A DNA stretch of 64,000 nt from Candidatus Aminicenantota bacterium (GCA_016934745.1 JAFGSF010000015.1:1-64000), one strand, 5' to 3'; shown: positions 18,632-29,008, counted from the first letter of the stretch. The notes: generated from the sequence alone by a model not told the origin. A program made the numbers and translations.

Positions 18632-19682
18632 ATGCATGAACGTTTACTTGGGTATTGACGTTGGCTCCATCAGCACCAACCTGGTCATCGTGGATGGCGG
18701 AGGCGAGGTGCTTTTCACTCTCTATGACCGCGGTGAAGGAAATCCTATCCGTTCCATCCAGCAGAGTCTATGCCGGCTTGAGGCCGAGCTGCCATCAAAC
18801 ATGACCATCGCCGGTGTGTGCACGACGGGGAGTGGCGGCCGCCTCGCCGCTGTCGTGGTTGGGGCGGATCTTTTTAAAAACGAAATTACGGCCCATGCCC
18901 GTGCCTCAATCCATTTGCATCCCGATGTGCAAACCATTCTGGAAATCGGCGGTCAGGACAGCAAGCTGACCATTGTCCGTGACCGCCTGGTTGTGGATTT
19001 TTCAATGAATCTTGTTTGTGCGGCCGGCACGGGAAGTTTCCTCGATTCCCAGGCCAAGCGGCTTGGAATTTCGATCGAGGCGTTAAGCGCGGCCGCGGTC
19101 TTGTCGAAAAACCCGACGGCTATTGCCGGTCGGTGCACGGTATTTGCCGAATCGGACATGATCCATAAGCAGCAGTCCGGTCATCGGCAGAACGATATCC
19201 TTATGGGACTCTGTCATGCGATGGTGCGCAATTTCCTGAGCAATGTCTGCCGAGGGAAAAAAATCCGGCCGCCGATTGTCTTCCAGGGAGGTGTCAGCGC
19301 CAATCAGGGCATCCGGCGCGCCTTCACGGAAGCGTTGCAGATGGAAATCATGGTGCCCAAGTACAGCATGGTCATGGGAGCTTATGGCGCCGCCCTGCTT
19401 GCCGTCCAAGCCGGAATTGTCAAAACCGGTTTTCGCGGCTTTGCGATCGCCGAACACAAAATCGAGACCCGGAGCCTTCTCTGCAGCGATTGCGCCAATA
19501 ACTGCGAGCTGCTCGAAATAGTTGACGAGGGAAATCTGCTGCGGCGCACCGGCGGACGTTGCCGCAAGTGGGACCGCAGTTATTTTTCGGGATCAGAAAA
19601 AGTTGTTGTTTCCGATATGGCGACGCGTGCGGGCGCGCTGGAAGACAAAGATTGTTCGGACAACTGTTGCAGCGAGAGTTGA
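18621..19682 (+). CDS. Acyl-CoA dehydratase activase (BadF/BadG/HgdC ASKHA ATPase)
   Basis: YLGIDVGSISTNLVIVD, EIGGQDSKLTI, CAAGTGSFLD, AGRCTVFAESDMIHKQQSG, VFQGGVSANQGI; extra C-terminal CSDCANNC...C. Confidence 0.92.
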   Translation: MKRECMNVYLGIDVGSISTNLVIVDGGGEVLFTLYDRGEGNPIRSIQQSLCRLEAELPSNMTIAGVCTTGSGGRLAAVVVGADLFKNEITAHARASIHLHPDVQTILEIGGQDSKLTIVRDRLVVDFSMNLVCAAGTGSFLDSQAKRLGISIEALSAAAVLSKNPTAIAGRCTVFAESDMIHKQQSGHRQNDILMGLCHAMVRNFLSNVCRGKKIRPPIVFQGGVSANQGIRRAFTEALQMEIMVPKYSMVMGAYGAALLAVQAGIVKTGFRGFAIAEHKIETRSLLCSDCANNCELLEIVDEGNLLRRTGGRCRKWDRSYFSGSEKVVVSDMATRAGALEDKDCSDNCCSES

Positions 19683-19710
19683 GCATCCTGCGCCAAACCG
19701 CGGCCGCAGT

Positions 19711-22476
19711 TCAATAGACATTGCCGAAGCCGATTTGGATCAGGAAATTCTTTTCGGCCAGGCGGCGCAGGTTATAGGCGAAATCGAGACGGATCGGCCC
19801 CAGTCCGGTACGGAGTTTCAGGCCGATGCCCACAGCCCGTTCCATTTTATTGTAATTGAGGTCACTGGACTTGGCAAAAACATTGCCGACATCGACGAAA
19901 AAAGTGTAATACAGATCGTTGATGGGGATAAGCAGGTTGGGCACCGTGGCTTCCATATTGACCAGAAACAGTACGTTGCCGCCTTCCGGCTCGTTGGTGG
20001 CCAGGTGGATTGGCCCCAGGCGGTCGTTGCGTGCACCGCGGAAAGAATGGGAACCGCCGGCAAAGAAGCGCTCAGTAATCGACATGTCTCCAAAACCGAA
20101 GCCGTTTTTTATGGAAAATGAAAAAACGCAATCGTGCAGAAAAGGAAAGTGCTGCTGATAGTTCCAGAAAAATTTGAGAAAAGTATAATCTTTTTCAAAC
20201 AACGGCAGTCCCAGTCTCATGTCGGCGGTGAGAAAGGAGCCGCTGCTGGGATTGAACGGATCGTTGCGCTTTTCCCTGACGAATGAAAGCGAAAAGGCCG
20301 TGGTATCAAAAGGAATATTGATGCGATCGACTCCGAATTCGGGAATTTTGAGATCGGTCAGGGTGGTGCGGTACCATTTGATCGAACCCAGAAAATATAA
20401 TTTTTCAGAAAACTTTTTAACGACCGACAGGCCCAGACCCCAACGATTGAACTGGTAACTGGGATAGGCCTCGTTTTCATTCCAGATTTTAAATGAAGAC
20501 GGAATCTTGTTGTTTAAAAAATAGGGGGTATCAATGGAAATAATGCCGCGGCTTTCATTCAGGCCCAGTTGCAGGGTGGCGTTAATTGAAGAAATTGAAT
20601 TGAACAGGTTTTTTTCCTGGTATTCCAGAGTGCCCCGCAGCTCTTCAGCAATTCCCTGCAATACTTCGAGTACCCCCTGCTGGGCTTGGCGTGTCCCGCT
20701 TCTTTCTTGCCAGCCGAAGCCGAAACCGTAAAAGCGGTTGCGATCCGGAATGACCTTGACCAGCACATCCACACGGTCTCCTTCCTGAGCGATTTTATCT
20801 AATTTGATTTGCGAAAATATTGTGCTGTTTTCGATTTCAGTACGGAAAGCATCAAATTTATTCATGCGGAATGGTTGACCGGTCCGTAGCGGGAATAGTT
20901 TTTTCAACAGTCTTTTTTGCGATCCGGAAGCGCCGATGATAATCAGTTCCCCCATTTTTTTCATGCGTTTTTCGCTGATTTTAATCAACAATGACTTTTC
21001 TACGCCAGGGGACAATTCGTAGCTGACGGTCGCTTCGTCGAAGCCGTTGTTCCAATAAAAATTATGCAGTATGTTGATATCTTCGTTGAATTGTCGCGGC
21101 ACGAATGGAGTGCCGTTTTTGCTTTTAATCAACCGGTATAGTTGCTGGCTGGGAAAGGATTGATTGCCGCTGAATTCGATGTTGGCCACTCGGTATTGAG
21201 GGCCTTCGTTGATGTGAAAATCGATGTCGGCACGATGGTCGTGGAATTGCGGGTCCAGGCGGATGGTGAGGGGCGAAATTCCCTGGAAATTGTAGTAAAG
21301 CTTCAGTACTTCCATATCAACCAGCAGCGAATTCAATCGCAGCCAGAAAAGTTTATTGAAAATCAAATCGTCGGTGTTGATGATTTCCCTGATTTTTGCG
21401 TCGCTCAACGCGTGATTGCCATGAAAAGTGATTTTTCCCAGCTTGTAACGCTGGTTTTTATTGGCCGTGAAGGTGATGATTTTTTTTACTCCCTCGATGG
21501 CGATATTTGACGTGATTTCGGCATTGAGGAACCCCTCATTTTTAAGATAATTCAGCAACCGTGAGCGGCTTTCCGCTTCGGCCCATTTCTCAAAAACTTG
21601 CTGTTCCCAAATGCTGGCGATCAATGACATCTTGGCTGCCATGCCCTCGAAAACGAAGATGTATTTATAGCCGCAGTCGATGGTGATGTGGAGGTCCAAA
21701 AGCGAATGTTCGGGATTGAGAAAATCTTCCTGAATTTTTATTTCCGGAAAATAATACAACTGCTGCTTTAAAAGTTTTTTTGTTTTTTCAATTTTCTTGT
21801 TGAATTCGGCGGCGGTGTAGACAACGGTGTTTTTAAAAAAGGATTGGATGGTTTTTAAAAGCGTATCATCGTTGACGGTGATGGCCAATGTGCGGATGCG
21901 GGCGATGGGACCATAGTCAATGAGAAAATTTATATCGCAGCGGTCCCGGTCTTCATTCAGGCTGACTTGCGGGGATATCCGGGCATTGAAATAGCCTTTT
22001 GCTTTTAAAAAATTTTGCAACTCGCCGATGGCTTTGGCCATCTTGTTTTCTTCATATAAATCGTTTTTGTGCAGCGAATAAAGGGCATCCCGCAGTTGTC
22101 CTTTGCTCAATGGATTTGACGGCGAAAAACGCAATGAGCGAATAACCGCCTTGTTTTGCAGTATAAAAAATACGTCGATGGTCTTGTCTGAGCGGACCTG
22201 GATTTTGGATTCGATATTGGCAAATGTGCCGGTCTTGTACAAGTTTTCTATGCTGTTGCGGATATCCTGATATTTGTAAGTGTTGCCGCTTTGTATGCGC
22301 AGCAATGGCCGGTAAGGAAAGAGAAGCGGATCACTTTTTTGTTTCTGGTTCAGTAAAAAAATATGACCGACCGGATAGTTTTGCCACTCGGCTGCCGACC
22401 ATTGCCGCAGTGGCCAGAGCAGCGCCACAATCAAAAATGCCCAACGCCAATTGCTTTGACCCGTTTTTTTCTTCAT
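19711..22476 (-). CDS. BamA/TamA-family outer-membrane assembly protein (POTRA + surface antigen)
   Basis: 921 aa; repeated POTRA-like segments (e.g. YKLGKITFHGNHALSDAKIREII), C-terminal GGSHSFRGARNDRLGP and LRTGLGPIRLDFAY; paired with tamB. Confidence 0.9.
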   Translation of the reverse strand: MKKKTGQSNWRWAFLIVALLWPLRQWSAAEWQNYPVGHIFLLNQKQKSDPLLFPYRPLLRIQSGNTYKYQDIRNSIENLYKTGTFANIESKIQVRSDKTIDVFFILQNKAVIRSLRFSPSNPLSKGQLRDALYSLHKNDLYEENKMAKAIGELQNFLKAKGYFNARISPQVSLNEDRDRCDINFLIDYGPIARIRTLAITVNDDTLLKTIQSFFKNTVVYTAAEFNKKIEKTKKLLKQQLYYFPEIKIQEDFLNPEHSLLDLHITIDCGYKYIFVFEGMAAKMSLIASIWEQQVFEKWAEAESRSRLLNYLKNEGFLNAEITSNIAIEGVKKIITFTANKNQRYKLGKITFHGNHALSDAKIREIINTDDLIFNKLFWLRLNSLLVDMEVLKLYYNFQGISPLTIRLDPQFHDHRADIDFHINEGPQYRVANIEFSGNQSFPSQQLYRLIKSKNGTPFVPRQFNEDINILHNFYWNNGFDEATVSYELSPGVEKSLLIKISEKRMKKMGELIIIGASGSQKRLLKKLFPLRTGQPFRMNKFDAFRTEIENSTIFSQIKLDKIAQEGDRVDVLVKVIPDRNRFYGFGFGWQERSGTRQAQQGVLEVLQGIAEELRGTLEYQEKNLFNSISSINATLQLGLNESRGIISIDTPYFLNNKIPSSFKIWNENEAYPSYQFNRWGLGLSVVKKFSEKLYFLGSIKWYRTTLTDLKIPEFGVDRINIPFDTTAFSLSFVREKRNDPFNPSSGSFLTADMRLGLPLFEKDYTFLKFFWNYQQHFPFLHDCVFSFSIKNGFGFGDMSITERFFAGGSHSFRGARNDRLGPIHLATNEPEGGNVLFLVNMEATVPNLLIPINDLYYTFFVDVGNVFAKSSDLNYNKMERAVGIGLKLRTGLGPIRLDFAYNLRRLAEKNFLIQIGFGNVY

Positions 22477-22482
22477 GGTTGT

Positions 22483-25400
22483 TCAGCGTCTTTTGCGCAG
22501 GCGCAGATCCAAACTGTATCGGCCTTCTTCATTTTTCATGTAAATCAGGGAAATCGTCGGAGACAGCTGGTATTGCAAGTAATAAATTTCCTGCCGGGTG
22601 GTAGATAATCTGGTCGAGTAGACGACAATCAGGTTCTTGGTTATGGATGTGCCGATGGTCAGTCGGGATGAATCATATGCGGATTGGCTGTTCAATACGG
22701 GTTCGATACGCAACATATTGATGCCCAGCAGCCGGTTGGCCCGGTTTTTTATTTCCTTTGCCAACTCAGTGGTGATCAGGGCCGTACTGCCCATTTGCGA
22801 GCTGATTTCCTGCGAGCCTTTTCGTATAAATGCTTCGCCCAGCGAAACCAGGGCCAGAACCTCCTGGGGCGGCAATGGCGGTGAGGAGACCAGTTCGGGC
22901 TTGGCACTGGAAGCGGGGCCCTTGATATCAAAGCGGATGCGGTAATTCTGAATAAAGGTTTCCGATTCGATGGTGACCAAAGGGTCAATGACCGAACTGT
23001 TGTTGAAAACCAGCTTAGCCTTGAGCAGGTTAAAAGAACGGTCGGAAAAGTGAATCTCGCCCTGATTGCCTTCAAAAACGCCGATTAAAACAGGAAAACT
23101 GGCGGTTCCGGACAATTTGAGCTTGAGTTTGCCGTTGATACGGCCCAAATCATTGTCAATTTGGATATTTTCTCCGTTCAAGTTGATGTCTAATTGCAGC
23201 ATTTCACGGATCTTCGATTCGGTGGTCGCCAAATTTGCCGCGGTGTTGAAAACGAACGGTTCATCGATTTCTCTTTGCCAGTTTGCCGAAAGAAAACCAA
23301 GAGTTCCGGAAAGGAGGAGTTTTTTTGACTGGTACTTCAGGGTCAGGTCCGCGTTCACCCGGCAGGAAACGCGATCCATGGGATAAAGGAACATATTTTT
23401 ACCCTGCAGGTTAAAGGTGAGATTCTGCAACTGGCTGTGCTCTATGGCCAGCTGGCCGTTGCCCTCCACGGCGCCGCCCCCCATTTCACCGCTCAGGGAT
23501 TGCAGGTTGCAGTTCATGCCGTCAAATGTCAGGGTGGCCTGAAAATTGTCCAATGAATGGGAGAAATTGGGAATGGAGAGCGTTCGGCCGGAAAAAACAG
23601 CCACCCCGCGGCTGCGCAACTGGCCTGTTTCAGCGGAATAGATTTGCCCGAGCAGGCGCATGGTGCCGTTGTTGTTTTTCCAAGGCAGCAGCAGGTTTAA
23701 ATCCTTCAGGTCCAGGTTGAATTGGCCGCTGACGCGGGAGTTGCGGCGGTCGATTTCCAGTGTCAGTGGCGATATGCCGAGGGGGTTGACAAGTTCACCA
23801 CTGCCGCGAACGCTGAAATCATTGAAGTCGGTCCATACGTTGGCCTTGCCGCTTACGGAGAATTTACGGTCCGGGTAGAGATAAAATTGATCGAGGCGGT
23901 AGGATATTTCGAGCGGATCCTTCAGCAATTCTCCCTGGCCGCGGACTTCAATTTCGGCCAGACCGCCTAGTGTGCCATTCATGCGCCCGATGTCGATGTG
24001 CTCGATACGGCCCTGGATGGCAAATTGCTTTTCTCTGAAATCAATGGCCAGTCCGGCCCGGGCGTTGCCTCCCTTAAATCCGAATTGAAGACCGCTCAGT
24101 TCGATATTGCTCATATTCGAACGCAAGTCCGTGCTGACCTGGTCAAGCGGGAAGCCCATGAATTGAAGCTGTGGTGACTGGAAACTTCCTTGCAGCAAAG
24201 GCCTGTCAAGAGGCTGGGTTATTTGGTAGGTAAAAACGCCGGTTATATTTCCGGACAGCGGCATCGGGTAATTCAGAATCCTTAAAATTTTACCGGCCTC
24301 GCCGCGGACATCGAGGAAATGAATCGTAATCAGCTTTTCGACCATGTCCAGTTTTGCGGATGCCCGCAAATCTGGAGCTGAAATGGTGATATCGCTCTGA
24401 TTGCGGGAGGGGCTGATTCGGACGTCTCCACTCAAAGACTCGATGGCTTGTCTGTTGGCCAGGAAATTCTGCATGACGAAATGGCTTTTACCCTGCTTGT
24501 TGCCGTGGGTGACGTTCATTCTTAGAGAAAACATGCCGCTCCCCTGGCTCAACTTCCAGGGCAGTAGATCAATTTTAAGATAATAGGCAGAGTAGGGAGC
24601 GATTGTTTCCATGTTTTTCACGGCAGCGTCAATTTTCACCTCCACGGTTTTCCTCAGGGAATCGACCTGGCCGCTGACGTTTACCTGGCCGCTGCTGAAT
24701 TGCATCTCCCGGCCCGAAAAAGTAGTCAGTTTCTTTTTTTTATCGCGCCGGAATTCAAGGATTCCCTTGGCCACAAAGGGCAGGGTCAAGGGTTGGGCTG
24801 GCGTCGCATCCAGTTCGGCCTGGCCATCGATGAAATCGGGGCTGATTTTAATTTTAGCGCTGCGCACAACTCCGGCCAGCGGGGCATCATCCGTGACAGA
24901 CAGGATGCTAGCCAAATAGGAGGCCGGGATGTCGTGAATGACCAGGTCCGTTTTCCTGTCCTTGTTTGCAACTTGCACCCAGCCCCGAGTCAGTGGTGTG
25001 CTGAAAACGGTTTCGAGTGTCAGCTCTTGGCTGAGGTTGTTCCAGTTCATATGCCCGGTCACATTGGTGCCGGATATTTCCTGAATTGAACAATAGGAAG
25101 CACTGAAGTCACCCTTGATCTGGATTTTACTTTTAGTGTTTTTGACAATCTTGGCACTGGCGGTGGTCAAGCCTTTGACCGCAAGTTCGTTCATTACGGG
25201 GCGAAGAATATTTTCCGGGTCGCCTTGGGCTGATACGCTCAAGTAAAAGGAATTGTCTTTCAAAATTCGGCCGTTGAGGTTGAAATGAATGTCCCGGGTT
25301 TCCCAACGCAACTGGTTGACTTTCCAGGAAGTTCCCTGTCGGCGAAACTCGCCGTTCAAGTTGCCTTCCAGTGAGGTTATTTCGCCGTTCAAGGGGAATA

Positions 25401-25773
25401 TGATTTTCAAATGGGGCGAAGCGAGCTTGAAGACCAGGCCCTCGCTGATCGGACTCGATTGCAAACTAAAATCAACCAGCAGCATGCGGATGTCCTGGTC
25501 CTTGAATTGGATCTCGCCATGGCGGAGGTCTATATGCTTGATCATGAAGCCCGAAGCGAAATCAACGCTGTCGGGACCCATTGCCAACAGGCTGCCGGTG
25601 AGCATGAAATGCGGTTTTTCAATGGCAATGTTGACGGCCTTATTTTTACTGAACAGGGAGGTGAAGGGCATGGTGATGGTGACTCCGGAAAACGAAACCA
25701 GGTTTTCGTTCTTGATGGCAAAATTTTTAATGTTCTTTATTTTCAAGCCCAGGGGAAAGAGAGATAACTTCAA
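22483..25773 (-). CDS. tamB: TamB / DUF490 translocation-assembly protein (main frame; N-terminal anchor lies upstream in another frame, see findings)
   Basis: AsmA-like N-terminus, long beta-helical body, C-terminal ALVSLGEAFIRKGSQEI...RLLGINMLRIEP...YYLQYQLSPTISL DUF490 end. Confidence 0.88.
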   Translation of the reverse strand: MKLSLFPLGLKIKNIKNFAIKNENLVSFSGVTITMPFTSLFSKNKAVNIAIEKPHFMLTGSLLAMGPDSVDFASGFMIKHIDLRHGEIQFKDQDIRMLLVDFSLQSSPISEGLVFKLASPHLKIIFPLNGEITSLEGNLNGEFRRQGTSWKVNQLRWETRDIHFNLNGRILKDNSFYLSVSAQGDPENILRPVMNELAVKGLTTASAKIVKNTKSKIQIKGDFSASYCSIQEISGTNVTGHMNWNNLSQELTLETVFSTPLTRGWVQVANKDRKTDLVIHDIPASYLASILSVTDDAPLAGVVRSAKIKISPDFIDGQAELDATPAQPLTLPFVAKGILEFRRDKKKKLTTFSGREMQFSSGQVNVSGQVDSLRKTVEVKIDAAVKNMETIAPYSAYYLKIDLLPWKLSQGSGMFSLRMNVTHGNKQGKSHFVMQNFLANRQAIESLSGDVRISPSRNQSDITISAPDLRASAKLDMVEKLITIHFLDVRGEAGKILRILNYPMPLSGNITGVFTYQITQPLDRPLLQGSFQSPQLQFMGFPLDQVSTDLRSNMSNIELSGLQFGFKGGNARAGLAIDFREKQFAIQGRIEHIDIGRMNGTLGGLAEIEVRGQGELLKDPLEISYRLDQFYLYPDRKFSVSGKANVWTDFNDFSVRGSGELVNPLGISPLTLEIDRRNSRVSGQFNLDLKDLNLLLPWKNNNGTMRLLGQIYSAETGQLRSRGVAVFSGRTLSIPNFSHSLDNFQATLTFDGMNCNLQSLSGEMGGGAVEGNGQLAIEHSQLQNLTFNLQGKNMFLYPMDRVSCRVNADLTLKYQSKKLLLSGTLGFLSANWQREIDEPFVFNTAANLATTESKIREMLQLDINLNGENIQIDNDLGRINGKLKLKLSGTASFPVLIGVFEGNQGEIHFSDRSFNLLKAKLVFNNSSVIDPLVTIESETFIQNYRIRFDIKGPASSAKPELVSSPPLPPQEVLALVSLGEAFIRKGSQEISSQMGSTALITTELAKEIKNRANRLLGINMLRIEPVLNSQSAYDSSRLTIGTSITKNLIVVYSTRLSTTRQEIYYLQYQLSPTISLIYMKNEEGRYSLDLRLRKRR

Positions 25774-25910
25774 GTCATTGAATTGAATTTTATAATGGCT
25801 ACCGGCAACGATGCTACGGAAAACGTAGTACTTTGCAGTATAAAAAAATCCGGCGCTGCCTAAAAGTATAAAAAAAAACTGATCAGAATTTTATACTTCT
25901 TTTTCATCCT

Positions 25911-26555
25911 TCAGCTTTTTACTTTTTCCCAATCTTTCAGAAAACGTTCCATGCCGTTGGCGGTTAATGGATGATGCAGCAGTTGGGTTAAAGTCGTGAA
26001 GGGAATAGTGGCCACGGCGGCGCCGATTTTTGCCGCCTGGACGAAATGGAGAGGATGGCGGATTGACGCGACGATGATTTCGGTAGTCAATCCATAATTG
26101 CCAAAAACCATGGCGATGTCTTCGACCAACTCCATGCCGTCGCCGGAAATATCGTCGATACGGCCGACAAAGGGGGACACGTAGGTGGCTCCGGCTTTGG
26201 CCGCCAGCAAAGCCTGTGATACGGAAAAAATCAAGGTCACGTTGGTTTTGATGCTGCGGCTGGAAAGGGTTTTGACTACTTGCAGCCCCTCCAGGTTGAT
26301 CGGAACCTTAATCACCACGTTGTCGGCAATCGCAGCGTACTCTTCGGCCTGGGCGATCATGGCGGATACGGAAGAAGCGGTCACTTCAACGGATACGGGT
26401 CCCGGAATGATGGTGGTTATTTCCCTGATCAAGGGAATGAATTCGCATTTCTCTCTGGCGATCAAACTGGGATTGGTAGTGACTCCGTCAATGACTCCGT
26501 AGTCCATTCCCTTTCTGAGCTCAGCGACGTTGGCGGTATCTAGAAAAATTTTCAT
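25911..26555 (-). CDS. Transaldolase / fructose-6-phosphate aldolase-like (TalC/Fsa)
   Basis: MKIFLDTANVAELRKG...GVTTNPSLIARE...NVVIKVPIN...TNVTLIFSVSQALLAAKAGATYVSPFVGRIDD. Confidence 0.95.
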   Translation of the reverse strand: MKIFLDTANVAELRKGMDYGVIDGVTTNPSLIAREKCEFIPLIREITTIIPGPVSVEVTASSVSAMIAQAEEYAAIADNVVIKVPINLEGLQVVKTLSSRSIKTNVTLIFSVSQALLAAKAGATYVSPFVGRIDDISGDGMELVEDIAMVFGNYGLTTEIIVASIRHPLHFVQAAKIGAAVATIPFTTLTQLLHHPLTANGMERFLKDWEKVKS

Positions 26556-26691
26556 GCCGTTTCTCCAAAAATATTATAGCAGATTGCCGGGAGTATTTAA
26601 ACAATTAAAATGAAAGAAAAAAAGCCCGGAGCATTCAACTGTTCCGACCTTCCTGGCGCAGGGACCGGCCGTTCCCTGCTTTCTGTCGCTG

Positions 26692-28899
26692 TCAGTGGTT
26701 TTTCTTGTGGCTGGCTTTGGCAGCCGATGAACTTGAATGTGGGGTGCTTCGGACTGTGTTACGGCCGGATGAATGAGCTGAAACGGAAGAATGAGAGCGG
26801 GAATAATGATTGGCCCGGCTAACCTGGGAATTGTAGCGGCTTTGACGGCTGGAGCCGGTTGAATAGGTGTTGCGGGGAATGCGACTTGCTGCATGGGCGC
26901 GGCTGTAACTGCGCCTGCTTGAACTGGCAGTTGAAAAAACCTGAGCCGTACTTCTCTTGTGGACCGGGGCCTGGTTTATTGCAGAAGAAGTACGCGAGGC
27001 ATAGCCATATTTAGAAAAATATTGATTGCGGGTAGTGGTTTTTCCGCCGTTGGAAAAGCGGCTTACGGTTGCGGAAGGGGAAGCCGTGACTGGGTTTGAT
27101 TGAGCGACGTTCCTGGATGCATAGGCCCGGGTTGCATGACGATCCGTGCCGTTGTTGCGGGTGGAATACGTATTCGCCCTGTCAGCGCTGCCGACAGCAT
27201 GGCTTTTATAGCCGGCCGAGTTTTCACTTCGTAACAGCGCGGCATATGCTTCGCCATCCTTCTTTTTTTTGGCCGCGCTGCCTGAACTGCCCGTGGTTGA
27301 AGATGACTTGGAAGAACTTGCGGCATTGCCGCGACTGCCGGCAGTGCTCCCGGATTTATCCCGGCTACCTTTGGAGTCCGAGGAGCGTGCGCGGGTTGTC
27401 GTGGAGGATTTGTCACTGGTTTTGGAACGGACATATCCGCCGCTTCGGCTCTCACCTTTTTCAGTGTCTTTGCTGCGATAGATGCGCGGAGAATATTTAT
27501 TGGTGGCATTATCGGGCGGGTTGTATTTATAGATGGTCGTTTTGACGGCACCGGTATGACTTTTCTGGGCGGCGTCATTACTGATTTTATATTTTTCATT
27601 TGAAACAATGCTGTTTTGCTTGTAGAGCATGCTCTTGCCCCGGGCGTTGATGACCGTGACTTTGGCGATGGACGGACGTTCAACGGGAGCGGTACCCCGG
27701 AAAGTAATAAGCCTGTCTCGATTTTCCACCAGCTTGTTTTTGCTCAAGGCCACCCGTCGCGCATTGGCTGCAGTGAGCTGGCTTTTGCGAATGATGATGT
27801 TCGAGCGCGAGTGGCGCGGGATGCCGCGGCGGTAATTGAAATTGCGATCCCAGTGATTGTTGATGATGACGATCGGACGGTTCCACCAGCTCAGCGGACA
27901 CCAGCCGTAGTAATCGTTATCCCAGAACCATGATACCCAGGCCGGTGACCAATGGTAGGCGGGAATCCAGTACCAGCCGTTTACGTAATCCCAGTGCCAG
28001 CGCCCGTAGTGATGGGTAAACCAGCCGCAATTGTCATAGGAAGTCCAAACGTATCCGTAGAACGGGTTGTAAATCCAGCGTCCATTGGAATAAGGCATCC
28101 ACTCCGCATTGCTGAAATATGGAATCCAGACATAGGAATTGAAAGCGGACATGTACATCCAGCGTCCAGCCCGCGACATCTCATATTCATAGTCTTCGTA
28201 TCCGCTTTGCAGGTATCGGGACGTGCCATAGCGGGCGTATCCCTGTTCACGATTCTGCATGTCGTTCCAGCGGTCGAAGTCGTCTTTTTCAGAAGCGTAA
28301 AAATAATACGGCCTTTCTTCGAGCCGGCCGCGTGACATGACAATTTTTTGATTTTCCCGGACATTGCGGCTGTTATCCTGCCCGGCGACTTCGGCGATAC
28401 CCTCGATGACAAAAACTTCGGTTATTGAGTTTTCATCCACGTTGATCCGGTAAATACCATTGTCCAACAAAAAAATGCCGCAATCGGGTGTCTGGATTTC
28501 GATGCTTTTTTCTTTGTCCAGATTTGCAATGTCCAGGTAGATGGAGCCTTTGGTCACACGGGCAACGAGGTTGGTTTCGCGCAACTGGGGAATGCTCAAC
28601 ATGTCTACCTGGGTGTCCGTGTCCAGGCGCATGTAGTTCAAACGGCCCAGGTATATCCCCAGGCGTCCAGCCGTGGTGCCGACCGTATCTTTTTCAAATA
28701 CGGGCAGGTTGGGAGTTGCTTCTTCAAAGCCTTCCTCATAGGAGCGCTGGACAAATCCTTCGCCTTCGACGTTTTTGATGCGGATGACTTTGGCGTTGTC
28801 GTAATATTTGGCTTCGCTGGGACTATTATCTGTTTCATAAGCCAACAAACCAATGGCCAGTAACAAAAAACTCATAATGGCAACCATGATCTTTTTCAT
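26692..28899 (-). CDS. FecR-domain protein with Y-x-W-x-P (DUF6600-like) aromatic region and basic Ser-rich low-complexity tail
   Basis: Signal peptide MKKIMVAIMSFLLLAIGLL after AGGAGGT RBS; FecR-like VEGEGFVQR...GSIYLDI; SYVWIPYFSNAEWMPYSNGRWIYNPFYGYVWTSYD. Confidence 0.8.
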   Translation of the reverse strand: MKKIMVAIMSFLLLAIGLLAYETDNSPSEAKYYDNAKVIRIKNVEGEGFVQRSYEEGFEEATPNLPVFEKDTVGTTAGRLGIYLGRLNYMRLDTDTQVDMLSIPQLRETNLVARVTKGSIYLDIANLDKEKSIEIQTPDCGIFLLDNGIYRINVDENSITEVFVIEGIAEVAGQDNSRNVRENQKIVMSRGRLEERPYYFYASEKDDFDRWNDMQNREQGYARYGTSRYLQSGYEDYEYEMSRAGRWMYMSAFNSYVWIPYFSNAEWMPYSNGRWIYNPFYGYVWTSYDNCGWFTHHYGRWHWDYVNGWYWIPAYHWSPAWVSWFWDNDYYGWCPLSWWNRPIVIINNHWDRNFNYRRGIPRHSRSNIIIRKSQLTAANARRVALSKNKLVENRDRLITFRGTAPVERPSIAKVTVINARGKSMLYKQNSIVSNEKYKISNDAAQKSHTGAVKTTIYKYNPPDNATNKYSPRIYRSKDTEKGESRSGGYVRSKTSDKSSTTTRARSSDSKGSRDKSGSTAGSRGNAASSSKSSSTTGSSGSAAKKKKDGEAYAALLRSENSAGYKSHAVGSADRANTYSTRNNGTDRHATRAYASRNVAQSNPVTASPSATVSRFSNGGKTTTRNQYFSKYGYASRTSSAINQAPVHKRSTAQVFSTASSSRRSYSRAHAASRIPRNTYSTGSSRQSRYNSQVSRANHYSRSHSSVSAHSSGRNTVRSTPHSSSSAAKASHKKNH

Positions 28900-29008
28900 G
28901 TTGACCTCCTGTTTTTTAGAAAGCAATTTCATTGCCAACTTATATCGAAACAATCTGTCCTGTTTTTATGACAGTTGCCTTGCATACCGTAAAATATAGG
29001 ACGAAAAT

